Source of the DNA: Candidatus Iainarchaeum sp.
GTDB lineage: Archaea > Iainarchaeota > Iainarchaeia > Iainarchaeales > JAXPJC01
Direction of reading: 5' to 3'
NCBI GenBank assembly: GCA_016187745.1
Contig: JACPJC010000003.1
Span: 56,393-120,392 of the forward strand
Length of the DNA stretch: 64,000 nucleotides
In this document: piece after piece, positions 16,601 through 24,381 of the stretch
Layout: each line of letters opens with the position of its first letter
Numbering within the stretch: position 1 is the stretch's first letter
The notes under the pieces: generated by a model
Seen by the model: only the letters and a program-made list of their open reading frames with translations
What the model was told of the DNA's origin: nothing
The model's database searches: none
Made by a program: the position numbers and the translations under genes

Positions 16601-19556
16601 TGATGGCTTGCAGGACTTTGATGAAGAAGGTTTAACAAATGCTTCTGAACAACAATATGGTACACATCCCTTTAGAGAAGATACAGACAAAGATGGCATT
16701 AGTGATAGCAATGAGATTAATACATACAGAACAGACCCGCTAAATCCAGATACTAGCAATGATGGCATAACCGATGGAGATGCAGTTAGATATGGGCTGA
16801 ATCCCTCTGAGAATAATTCAAACACCCAACTTACATTTGAATTTGCTAATGAAGCAGCCGATGCTGAAATTGAAATAAAGGCAAGAGGTAAGATAATTGA
16901 TGATGTAAACATTGAAGTTAATCAAAACCCCTTCCCATTGCTTAAAAATCTTAGTGGAATATCATCCGAATTTATAGCAATTTCAGTTGATGAAAACTTT
17001 GATTCAGCAACAATAAAAGTACATTACAATCCTTCAGAGATTCCTGATCCAAGCAAATTAAGGCTTTTCAGATTTGATCCTGAGCAAAGAATTCCTGTTG
17101 AAGCTGGTGTACAAGGAATTGACATTGTAAACAACCTTGTGTGGGCAGAAACAAATAGCTTTAGCCTATGGTTCTTGGCTGATCCTAATGATTGGTATGC
17201 AAATTCTGCAATTTCTTGGAATAGGCCTGAACTGGTGTTTTCATCAGAAGAGATTATGACTGTCAAGGCACGCATTAGAAATAATACTTCTGTTCCTACC
17301 TCAAATGTAAGGGTTGATTTCTATGCTGGCAATCCAGATTCTGGAGGCATATTAATAGGAACAACCTATGTTGATGTTCCGGGAAACAACTATGCATTTG
17401 CATCAATTGAATGGCTTCCAGAGAATATCAAGGATGTTTATGTAGTTGTTGATCCTGCAGGCTTGATTGCAGAGACAGACAAAACCAACAACAAAGCCTC
17501 AAGAGTTTTTGAAACATATATAGATTCTGATGGCGATGGATTAAGCGACAGCGAAGAAACAAATGGCATGAGATTGTTGTTTCCTTACACACCAATCTAT
17601 ACAGATCCAAATAACCCAGATAGCGATGCTGATGGCTTAAGTGATAGCGAAGAGATGGGTGCACAGATAGAAATTAATGGGAAATTATACTACAATCCGG
17701 TAAGTTTGCCGGATAAGGCAGATTCTGACGCTGATGGCCTGGATGATTATTCAGAATCAGAAGGCTGGTATGTTTCTGTAATCTCTAATCTCTCTACACT
17801 AAAGGAGGTTCTGCAAAAGCAGGAGAATGATGAGGATTACACCAGCTTCATAACAAACTATCATGTAACCTCCAACCCGATGCTTTATGATACAGATAAC
17901 GATTATGTGAATGATGAAAGAGAGATGGCATTTGGCTCTGATCCTAGAAACAAAGATACTGATGGAGATTGGTTGCGAGATAATAGAGATGATGATCCAA
18001 CAGTAATTGAAACAGAAGTTCCAAAGATTGAGTTGCTGGGGATAACAATAATAGATTATAAAGTTGGGCCAGGCATACCTCCATTGCCACCAAGTATTAC
18101 TATTTGGGCAGAAGTTGCCTACTTTACTGAGGATAATGTAAAAATAAAGGTTGTATCTCTTGAAAATAATGGCAATCCACAAACAAGCCATTATTCTGAG
18201 GGCTTGTATTTGGATGGCTTTAGCTCAGAGCTTGTTTCCGGAGCATTGTTTGGAATAGATGTTAGGGTTCGTGCTGAAGACCTTGTTGGAAATGAGAGGA
18301 TTGTACAGATAATCTATGCTGAAGGCGTAGTGGCGGGGGTATACAAATTTTTTGACGAACAAGTAAAAGCATTTATTACCTCCCCAAGCGCCTACAATTA
18401 TGGTTTTGGGCACGGCTTGATAGATGGGGTAGCAATGGAGGTTGGTGATACAGTAGACTTTGTTGGGAGTGTTGTTACTGAAGGAGCACAACCGTGGATA
18501 GCTGCCGGCAAGGGCATTGAAACCGTTGCAAATGAAGGTTTGGGAATAATATTTGAAGCATATGGCCAGCGAATGAAGCCCTTGAGAGAGGCCGACAACC
18601 CCTATCCAAAAAACACCCCTGATTATAGCTCATTCAATACTGGTTGGAATACTGGCTTTGGCACCGGCTATATAAGTACAGCAGTGGTTGAGGGAATTGC
18701 AATCTCAAAAGGTGCAAGTTGGGCAGCAAGCGTTGCAAAGAACCTTGCAAACTCAGGCAAGCTTGCAGGCATTGCCTCAAAGCTCTCAAAGGCAGGCAAA
18801 ATAATTAAATCGGCAGCCAGCATGCCACTAAAGAACAAGCTTGTGCTTGGAGCAAGTGCTGTCGGCAGCACCTACTTGCTGAAAGAAGCCTTCCCAGATA
18901 TTGATGCGTTAGATAATCTATACTATCTTGAACTAGGAGTTGCACCAACATTCCTTACAATGGGGGAAGGCAAAAATCTTCGCAAGCTGAATGCTCTCAC
19001 GCCAGACGAACAAGAAGGAGTACTAAAATTTATTGCAAGAAACGATCAATCGGCAATAAAGACTAGAGTGAACTTCCTTAACAAGCTTGATGATGCCTCT
19101 CTCAAAAATTGGGCAAATACTGAAGCAAGTATACAGAAGCACCTCTATGGTGGAGTTGTAAAGCTCAGAAAACTAGGATATGATGATGAGTTAATAGCAA
19201 ACGTCTATAAAAATAATGGGGATTTGACACAAACTTTAAGGATAGCTAAAGACGGGAGTGGAGTTACCGGGTGGCTAGAGATTGGAGATCGTGCAGCAAA
19301 AAACGGGTGGGATCACATTAAATTTGACCATCAGCTAGATTTTGTTAAAAACATTGGTGCAGAATTTGTAAATGGTGATAAATTGAAAGATTTAGTAATT
19401 GAAAGTGTAAGAAATGGTTTAACCCCGGATTATCCAACACAATATTTCTTTGAAGTTAAGCCAGGTAAATGGATGAGAACGGTGAGAGGTTCAAATGGTT
19501 ATATACATACTTCACATCCAGTAGAAATAGACCAAGTACCACTATCAATAAGGTGA
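13605..19556 (+). CDS. giant secreted Ig-like/TSP3/CARDB protein with polymorphic-toxin-like C-terminus
   Basis: N-terminal TM helix; recurring (I)DKTPP/DNxLPEI Ig-like units; DxDxDG TSP3-type repeats; CARDB-like segment; Gly/Ala-rich pretoxin-like region and terminal WDHIKFDHQ...GYIHTSHPVE. ORF opens at TTG 13587; ATG at 13605. Confidence 0.88.
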   Translation: MNEKARVHIANALVLLVVVGLIFGALAARGGSGNDNGNAHDNMADAELIFTDEDLSAKELKGRALTFIEPMIATAAGDDLSKLLEIKANISESLNADYWLSDESVTNEEVFNSEKSAANDIRTLYNRESSLLDNASLLLAISRLIQADDEISKLQMEQTENLLLQINDEATIAAISSYLNDARSSYEQAWHQIEQPSNYPNSIEHFKNSWNSSYNGLLKLDELTVPIVTIDFPATNTYTTEADQAISGTVWDARLHTIPNVKVNVNDAAYEFSLDNGNYNGAIALSEGNNLITAYATDAFNNAGSAGIEMVLDTIAPEITIEGVEDGVFYNADVIPIVSIADLHLAETVITLNGNPFASGTSIAEEGEYTLTAYGKDLAGNESSRTISFVIDKTPPAVVINAPADLVYLRQVVQINGTATDKYLDSISLKINGNEVSSIANFEWNTIEYADGAYNIELSARDKAGNASSTTISVIIDNTLPEITISGIEEGAFYNYDVVPVVEVIEANPDITTAMLDNAEFELGSSISEEGMHEFSATATDKAGNSASRSVSFGIDKTAPITTDNAITGWVNTDVVVILTSVDNLSGVTKTYYSINNGAEQEGTQITLTETGEYIISYYSTDIAGNVEDAKQSAKVQIDKIAPEISVIAPEERDYSYTAILPLNFSATDADSGLKELNAELDGIAVNSGENINLYSYALGQHTLVISAIDNAGNSATKSVVFNLIDDVKPESNAELAGTPGNNNWYVSDATIILTAIDAKSGVKKIQYSTDGSTYADYAAPLIISTEGLTTIYYRAEDNSGNIEDTKTISFKIDKTPPELNITELNENPTLEDANYSILVETENGADLGVSIIQTNIDTSTGSNLGATQSSESIAHNGSAIYRMDVIEGINEIIFTAMDEAGNTTIKQFRRLVDRDKISDSYEIEMLKTDPLKADSDSDGINDDIEDFDADGLTNLAEFLLGSNPFDADSDDDTLTDFYEVVMTNTSPTDSDTKDAGISDGLQDFDEEGLTNASEQQYGTHPFREDTDKDGISDSNEINTYRTDPLNPDTSNDGITDGDAVRYGLNPSENNSNTQLTFEFANEAADAEIEIKARGKIIDDVNIEVNQNPFPLLKNLSGISSEFIAISVDENFDSATIKVHYNPSEIPDPSKLRLFRFDPEQRIPVEAGVQGIDIVNNLVWAETNSFSLWFLADPNDWYANSAISWNRPELVFSSEEIMTVKARIRNNTSVPTSNVRVDFYAGNPDSGGILIGTTYVDVPGNNYAFASIEWLPENIKDVYVVVDPAGLIAETDKTNNKASRVFETYIDSDGDGLSDSEETNGMRLLFPYTPIYTDPNNPDSDADGLSDSEEMGAQIEINGKLYYNPVSLPDKADSDADGLDDYSESEGWYVSVISNLSTLKEVLQKQENDEDYTSFITNYHVTSNPMLYDTDNDYVNDEREMAFGSDPRNKDTDGDWLRDNRDDDPTVIETEVPKIELLGITIIDYKVGPGIPPLPPSITIWAEVAYFTEDNVKIKVVSLENNGNPQTSHYSEGLYLDGFSSELVSGALFGIDVRVRAEDLVGNERIVQIIYAEGVVAGVYKFFDEQVKAFITSPSAYNYGFGHGLIDGVAMEVGDTVDFVGSVVTEGAQPWIAAGKGIETVANEGLGIIFEAYGQRMKPLREADNPYPKNTPDYSSFNTGWNTGFGTGYISTAVVEGIAISKGASWAASVAKNLANSGKLAGIASKLSKAGKIIKSAASMPLKNKLVLGASAVGSTYLLKEAFPDIDALDNLYYLELGVAPTFLTMGEGKNLRKLNALTPDEQEGVLKFIARNDQSAIKTRVNFLNKLDDASLKNWANTEASIQKHLYGGVVKLRKLGYDDELIANVYKNNGDLTQTLRIAKDGSGVTGWLEIGDRAAKNGWDHIKFDHQLDFVKNIGAEFVNGDKLKDLVIESVRNGLTPDYPTQYFFEVKPGKWMRTVRGSNGYIHTSHPVEIDQVPLSIR

Positions 19557-19560
19557 ACAC

Positions 19561-20049
19561 ATGCCATCAATTTTAATCGAAACAAAAAAGATTATTGGAT
19601 TAAATGACATAATTAGATTCCCTAATGTATCTGCTAGTGCTGCGGATCCTAGGTTTATTGCCTATGCGGATATTTATATTAATATAAATGGAAAAGAATT
19701 AAAAACAAAAAATAAAGTTACAGGTGATTGGTTGTGGTGGTTTTATTCTGAATTATTGAAATCATACTGTGATGCAATAGCAAAAGGTATTGGTATTTGC
19801 AATTTTACTGATTCTGCAGATCGTCTGATTCTGGAAAGAAAAGGTGGGGAGTTATTTCTTACTTTCAAATATGCCTATAAAAATAAAACTAATATCAAAA
19901 AAGAAAAATTAGAACTCATTTTATTTAGAGACTATATAACTGAAAAGGCTAGTAATTTTTATAATGATTTAATAAAATTGAATAAGAATATCAAGAACAA
20001 GGAGTTCATGAAACTTGGAAGTCTAATCAGAAAGGTTAAGAAATTATAG
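19561..20049 (+). CDS. hypothetical protein, candidate immunity protein
   Basis: starts 4 nt after the giant gene stop; orphan AT-rich ORF; frame continues beyond TAG to 20196. Confidence 0.55.
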   Translation: MPSILIETKKIIGLNDIIRFPNVSASAADPRFIAYADIYININGKELKTKNKVTGDWLWWFYSELLKSYCDAIAKGIGICNFTDSADRLILERKGGELFLTFKYAYKNKTNIKKEKLELILFRDYITEKASNFYNDLIKLNKNIKNKEFMKLGSLIRKVKKL

Positions 20050-20212
20050 AGAAGCCCATGGGGGGATTTAAGCAAAACACTGCATATAACAGATTCAGAA
20101 ATTCGTAGAGTTATAGCTAACAGTGGATTGAAATACATTGATGAGGTCCAGATTGAAACTACCATGGATATAAAAATATTTTCAGTACCAAAATAAAAAG
20201 TAAATAAATGAT

Positions 20213-20920
20213 ATGGTGTATACAATGCATGAATTTTTAAAAGAAGGTTTTATAGGTAGTGATAGTCTAACTTCCTGGTCATTTGAATTAGGTAGAAAAG
20301 AAACGAGTGTAGGCGTGGCTAGCATATTAGATAACATATTACGCAAAAGGTTAAAGTTTTGCTATCCTTATAATGTAGAGATAGACCAAGCAGACTTCTC
20401 AATATTTATGAAACCAAATGATCCACCTTTAGGGAAAGTATTGGGAAAAAACAAAGCGGTAATGGATGCAATTAAAGAATTTACTGAAAACAATCCGCAA
20501 TCATATGGTGCCAGTATTGCTATTGACTGGTCCGTTAATCTCTATTTGAAGACTAATGAAACATATAAAAAAAGACTTGTTAAACCAGGAGAGTTTCAAA
20601 TACATAAAGGGACTCGTTATCCAGTTATTTTAACTATAAGTGATTCAGAATGGGTCCATTTTTATAATAACGCACAAATTTGGTTTCCTTGTGTATATAA
20701 ACATAATAATAATCTTGGACATGCTAAAAGAAACATACCTCTTTTAAACAAAGCTTTTAAAATGCTTGATAGAGAACTTGAACCAAAAGATATAGACTTT
20801 GAACCAAACGAATTCAATGGTGCAAAAGTTTTCAAACATGGATTAAAAATACAAAAAGGGGATTGTTGGTGTAAACGGACATCATCGTGGGAAAAACCTT
20901 TAATTTGGAAGACATTATAA
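20213..20920 (+). CDS. hypothetical protein of the toxin/immunity-like tail
   Basis: 235 aa AT-rich orphan ORF. Confidence 0.55.
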   Translation: MVYTMHEFLKEGFIGSDSLTSWSFELGRKETSVGVASILDNILRKRLKFCYPYNVEIDQADFSIFMKPNDPPLGKVLGKNKAVMDAIKEFTENNPQSYGASIAIDWSVNLYLKTNETYKKRLVKPGEFQIHKGTRYPVILTISDSEWVHFYNNAQIWFPCVYKHNNNLGHAKRNIPLLNKAFKMLDRELEPKDIDFEPNEFNGAKVFKHGLKIQKGDCWCKRTSSWEKPLIWKTL

Positions 20921-20922
20921 AC

Positions 20923-21060
20923 ATGACTGAAGAAGAAAGAGAAATTGAGATTGTAACCATTGGTCCTAAAGATGGAATTGGTTTTGATAAGACCTTAGAT
21001 TATACTGAAAAAGAACTGGATGAATTATATAACACAATAAGTAAATGGTTAAGTGGTTAA
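20923..21060 (+). pseudogene. truncated paralogue of the ORF at 21525-21947
   Basis: IVTIGPKDGIGFDKTLDYTEKELDELYNTI aligns with LITIGPKGGKKVGFDRELEYTEMELDELYKTL. Confidence 0.65.
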
Positions 21061-21520
21061 TATGGGTCAAGGCTACTATTTATATAAGGGGGCTGGCAAT
21101 GAACCAAGAGAAGACCGTAACGAATTTACATTGTTGGGCAAAGGAGAACCACGTTTTGGTGTTTCTTATGGTACTGGTGGGCAAGTTATCATAACTCTAG
21201 AAGAAAATGGTTGGGGTGCAAGTGTATTGAGAAAGATATATAAAATATGGGATAAAGAAGAAATTCAGAAACATACATCTGAAGAGCTAATGGCACATCT
21301 AAAAGAATGTAGTGATATAATTTTATCAGAAGACGAAATAAAGGAAGTAAAAGAGTACTGCAATACAATTATACCACAATTAGAAAAAAGAATAGAAGAA
21401 ATGGAAAGCAAAGGAGACTTCAAAACAGGTTACTTTGATGAGGCAGTTTTCTTCTTGAAGGGATTAAAAAATTTGTGTGAAAAGGCATTAGAAAGAAACC
21501 TGAAAATTAGGATATCTTAA
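21053..21520 (+). CDS. hypothetical protein, candidate immunity protein
   Basis: 155 aa AT-rich orphan ORF in series. Confidence 0.55.
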   Translation: MVNMGQGYYLYKGAGNEPREDRNEFTLLGKGEPRFGVSYGTGGQVIITLEENGWGASVLRKIYKIWDKEEIQKHTSEELMAHLKECSDIILSEDEIKEVKEYCNTIIPQLEKRIEEMESKGDFKTGYFDEAVFFLKGLKNLCEKALERNLKIRIS

Positions 21521-21524
21521 AGAC

Positions 21525-21947
21525 TTGCGACTAAATAAAAAGGACTTATTGCTTATGCCTGCATTTGAAGTTAAATTGAAGGATGCAACAACGGGGGAAA
21601 TAAAAATTGCAAGAGTTTCAAATTTTGTTACAAAAAATAATGAGATTGTTGCAATATACAATACTAAGAGTAAGTGTAACAAATCCGAGGCAAAGGCAGC
21701 CAAAGAAGAATTGGAAAATTTTATATCACTTATTAAGGCTTGGCAAAATAGCGAAACTGGAAAAGATTATACACTTGGAGCAGAAGGATTCAAAATAAAG
21801 GTTTCTGAAATAAACACTGATAAGATCAAACTTATAACAATAGGTCCAAAAGGTGGGAAGAAAGTAGGATTTGATAGGGAATTGGAATATACTGAAATGG
21901 AATTGGATGAATTATATAAGACACTTAAGTATGGGATGAAATCATAA
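21525..21947 (+). CDS. hypothetical protein, candidate immunity protein (start may be 21555)
   Basis: 140 aa ORF; C-terminus duplicated in the 20923-21060 fragment. Confidence 0.6.
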   Translation: MRLNKKDLLLMPAFEVKLKDATTGEIKIARVSNFVTKNNEIVAIYNTKSKCNKSEAKAAKEELENFISLIKAWQNSETGKDYTLGAEGFKIKVSEINTDKIKLITIGPKGGKKVGFDRELEYTEMELDELYKTLKYGMKS

Positions 21948-22230
21948 TCTTGATGCACTGAAACACTTTGTAGTGCCTAATCTCTTCAAAATAAAAGCAT
22001 GCTCCTCTGCAAAATCTGTGTAGTGCCTAAGTTTTGTGCGAATTCTGAACAAAAACGATAGCTATATTAATGAGAACAGCGTATAACTAATTGATTTTTT
22101 GGGTGAATGAAAAAAGATAATGTTGCTATCCTTTATTTTTCCAATTTCAATTAAATCGCCTCTCCCGGGCGCCTGTTTTTTTATTCCCAATCAATTTAAA
22201 TATATCCGCACAATAATTCTGTAGCGAAAT

Positions 22231-22384
22231 GCGGGGGTGGCCCAGCCTGGCTACGGCGAGAGCCTGCTACCGACCCTTTTCTTTTTAGAAAAAAGAAAAG
22301 TGTTAGGTTATCCCAAAAGAAAAACCTTATGGGCAATAAGCTCTTGGGCGAAAGCCCGCGCGAGTTCGAATCTCGCCCCCCGCG
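22231..22384 (+). tRNA. tRNA-Ser(GCU) with ~69 nt intron at ~22270-22338
   Basis: acceptor GCGGGGG/CCCCCGC; anticodon stem AGAGC/GCTCT around CTGCTA^A; long variable arm TGGGCGAAAGCCCGC; T arm GCGAG TTCGAAT CTCGC. Confidence 0.88.
22276..22325 (+). repeat. palindromic mini-element copy 1 (inside tRNA-Ser intron)
   Basis: 11 bp perfect arms CTTTTCTTTTT/AAAAAGAAAAG with AGA loop, followed by GTTATCCCAAAAGAAAAAC (22307-22325). Confidence 0.7.
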
Positions 22385-22405
22385 CATTTGAATCTGTGGA
22401 AAAAC

Positions 22406-22960
22406 ATGCGCTATAAATTGCTGCTGGTCCTGCTGTTTGCGGTTGCGCTTTTCGCTGCAATCAGCGTCTTGCGCCCGATAGGGGAAGCCGGGCTGAAGAG
22501 CCAGACTGAAGTTCCGGAACAGCAGAAAGTTTCCGCTTACTTCTGCCCCGAGGACGACTGCAGCGGCAAATTGATTGATGCGATTGGTAGCGCTAAAACT
22601 TATGTGCACATTGCAATCTACTCCTTCACGCATAAGGGAATTGCAGATGCGCTTGTTTCAGCAAGGCTGCGCGGAGTGGAAGTGAAGGTCCTTTTTGACA
22701 GGCAGCAGGCGGGAAGCGAATTCAGCGTTGATGAAATTTTAAGCGAGGCGGGAATTGAGGTTAAGTATGATACGCTTTCGGGGTATATGCACGACAAATT
22801 CACGGTAATTGATGACAGGATTGCGACAACAGGCTCCTTTAATTACACAAGGAATGCTGATGCGAGAAATGCCGAAAACCTTGTAATAATGAATGCCGAG
22901 GATGTTGCAATGAAGTTTGAACTTGAATTCCAGAAGCTTTGGGAGAGCAGCGGAAGCTAA
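22406..22960 (+). CDS. secreted/membrane-anchored phospholipase D-like nuclease (start 22388 or 22406)
   Basis: signal helix, then single HKD motif MHDKFTVIDDRIATTGSFNYT. Confidence 0.92.
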   Translation: MRYKLLLVLLFAVALFAAISVLRPIGEAGLKSQTEVPEQQKVSAYFCPEDDCSGKLIDAIGSAKTYVHIAIYSFTHKGIADALVSARLRGVEVKVLFDRQQAGSEFSVDEILSEAGIEVKYDTLSGYMHDKFTVIDDRIATTGSFNYTRNADARNAENLVIMNAEDVAMKFELEFQKLWESSGS

Positions 22961-24144
22961 AAAATCCTGACTTTTTTATATGCCCTGTCCGGCAGCCTGT
23001 TCACAATCCTTCTCGCATTCCTTATGTTCTTTACGGATTCCTCAAAATAGGGGTAGAACGCCCTTAATTTCAGGTCTTGCCTTTCCCTCGCAGGCCTGTA
23101 TTTGTACAGGTCAATTTCCAGCTTCCTGCTTCCGAGGATTTTTTCAGCCTTAATAAGCTCGCGCAGCGCACCATCCTTTGTCATCGTGCCCGCAAGCCCC
23201 CTTGCTATCGAATCAATTGAATAATTTTTCCTCCTGAAAAGCAGCCTCTCAAATGCGATTTTCTGCGCGGCATTGCGCAGCCCAAGCTCATTCATCAGCC
23301 CGAGGGAGAAAATGCGCGCATTTACGGCGCCTGCGGCCTGCGCAGCGGTTTTTCCCCTTGTGAATGGGATTCTCCGCATTTCCTTTCTCCTGCCCCCTGC
23401 ATAAATCGCATGTTTTCCAACATGCGCCCTTGTTTCCTTGCCTATCAGATGGACATTTTCCGGGGTAAACGGAGCGCCGACAACCCTTTTTGAGAGCGTG
23501 CGCTCGCCGAATATTGTTGCCCTGTTTCTCCCGGCCTCTTTTGAATGATAAAGCGCATTGTCCGCTGCTTCCGCCATCATATCATAAATTGTTTTTGGGC
23601 TGCCTTTCACAATTTCTGAAAATTTGCTTATTTTATAGCCGCGCCTGTCCTTTAACGGCTTATTTATTTCAGCAGCCTGCAGTCTCCTTACGGTTTCTGC
23701 GTCTGCAATTCCCGCGCTGAATGTGGGAAAGCTCACCTTGTAGAATTTCTTCCCGTTTGCAATGAAATTCCGCCTGAGCGCTTCATTGAATTCCGCAATT
23801 ACCCCCTCTGCCCGCTTTGCATCCATCGGAAGGAAAATCCTGAATTCCTCCCCCCCGAATCTTGAGGCCAGGGCGCCATGCTTTCTTGCAATCTCCGCCA
23901 TTGTTCTTGTGTATAATTCAATTACCCTGTCGCCCATGAAATGCCCCCTGATATCATTGAACTTTTTGAAATTGTCAATGTCAAGCATTACAAGGGAATG
24001 CGCGCCGCGCCTTCTCAGAAATGGCCTTGCCATCCTCACCAATTCGTTATCCCTGAGGACAAAAGGGAATTTCTCATCCATTATGCCTTTCGGGAGCTTT
24101 TTCCTTGGCCCCCTTGAAAGCTGCCTTATGCGCATAAGAAACAT
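22957..24144 (-). CDS. GGDEF-domain protein (diguanylate cyclase-like) with unknown C-terminal region
   Basis: LVMLDIDNFKKFNDIRGHFMGDRVIELYTRTM...ASRFGGEEFRIFLP; ADNALYHSKEAGRNR. Confidence 0.9.
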   Translation of the reverse strand: MFLMRIRQLSRGPRKKLPKGIMDEKFPFVLRDNELVRMARPFLRRRGAHSLVMLDIDNFKKFNDIRGHFMGDRVIELYTRTMAEIARKHGALASRFGGEEFRIFLPMDAKRAEGVIAEFNEALRRNFIANGKKFYKVSFPTFSAGIADAETVRRLQAAEINKPLKDRRGYKISKFSEIVKGSPKTIYDMMAEAADNALYHSKEAGRNRATIFGERTLSKRVVGAPFTPENVHLIGKETRAHVGKHAIYAGGRRKEMRRIPFTRGKTAAQAAGAVNARIFSLGLMNELGLRNAAQKIAFERLLFRRKNYSIDSIARGLAGTMTKDGALRELIKAEKILGSRKLEIDLYKYRPARERQDLKLRAFYPYFEESVKNIRNARRIVNRLPDRAYKKVRIF

Positions 24145-24201
24145 TACGCAAACCGCATATAAAAATCTTTTTAATGTCTTGCTGGCTTATTTATTGCATA
24201 C

Positions 24202-24288
24202 GCGCGGGTTCCCAAGCGGTCTAAGGGGCAACGCTCAAGACGTTGTGGCTTAGTGCCTTCGGCGGTCCGAATCCGCCCCCGCGCACCA
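24202..24288 (+). tRNA. tRNA-Leu(CAA), CCA encoded
   Basis: acceptor GCGCGGG/CCCGCGC; anticodon arm CAACG CTCAAGA CGTTG; T arm GGCGG TCCGAAT CCGCC; A + CCA. Confidence 0.92.
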
Positions 24289-24291
24289 ATC

Positions 24292-24369
24292 CTTTCTTTT
24301 TTAGGAAAAAAGAAAGTCTGGGTTTTACCCAAAGAAAAAATAGTTTTGAAGTTATCCCAAAAGAAAAAC
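24292..24369 (+). repeat. palindromic mini-element copy 2 (immediately 3' of tRNA-Leu)
   Basis: 11 bp perfect arms CTTTCTTTTTT/AAAAAAGAAAG with AGG loop (24292-24316), followed by GTTATCCCAAAAGAAAAAC (24351-24369). Confidence 0.7.
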
Positions 24370-24381
24370 GGAAATGTGAAT

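Noticed and set aside
13936-18871. Numerous minus-strand ORFs inside the giant gene
   Set aside because: Antisense to a strongly patterned repeat protein; low-complexity shadow ORFs.
22231-22384. tRNA-Ser as an integrase attachment site for the 11.4-22.2 kb island
   Set aside because: The island lies on the 5' side of the tRNA, no integrase is visible, and no duplicated tRNA 3' end was found at the left boundary.
22196-22633. 145 aa minus-strand ORF over the tRNA-Ser locus
   Set aside because: Antisense to an intron-containing tRNA and to the PLD-like gene; sequence is not protein-family like.
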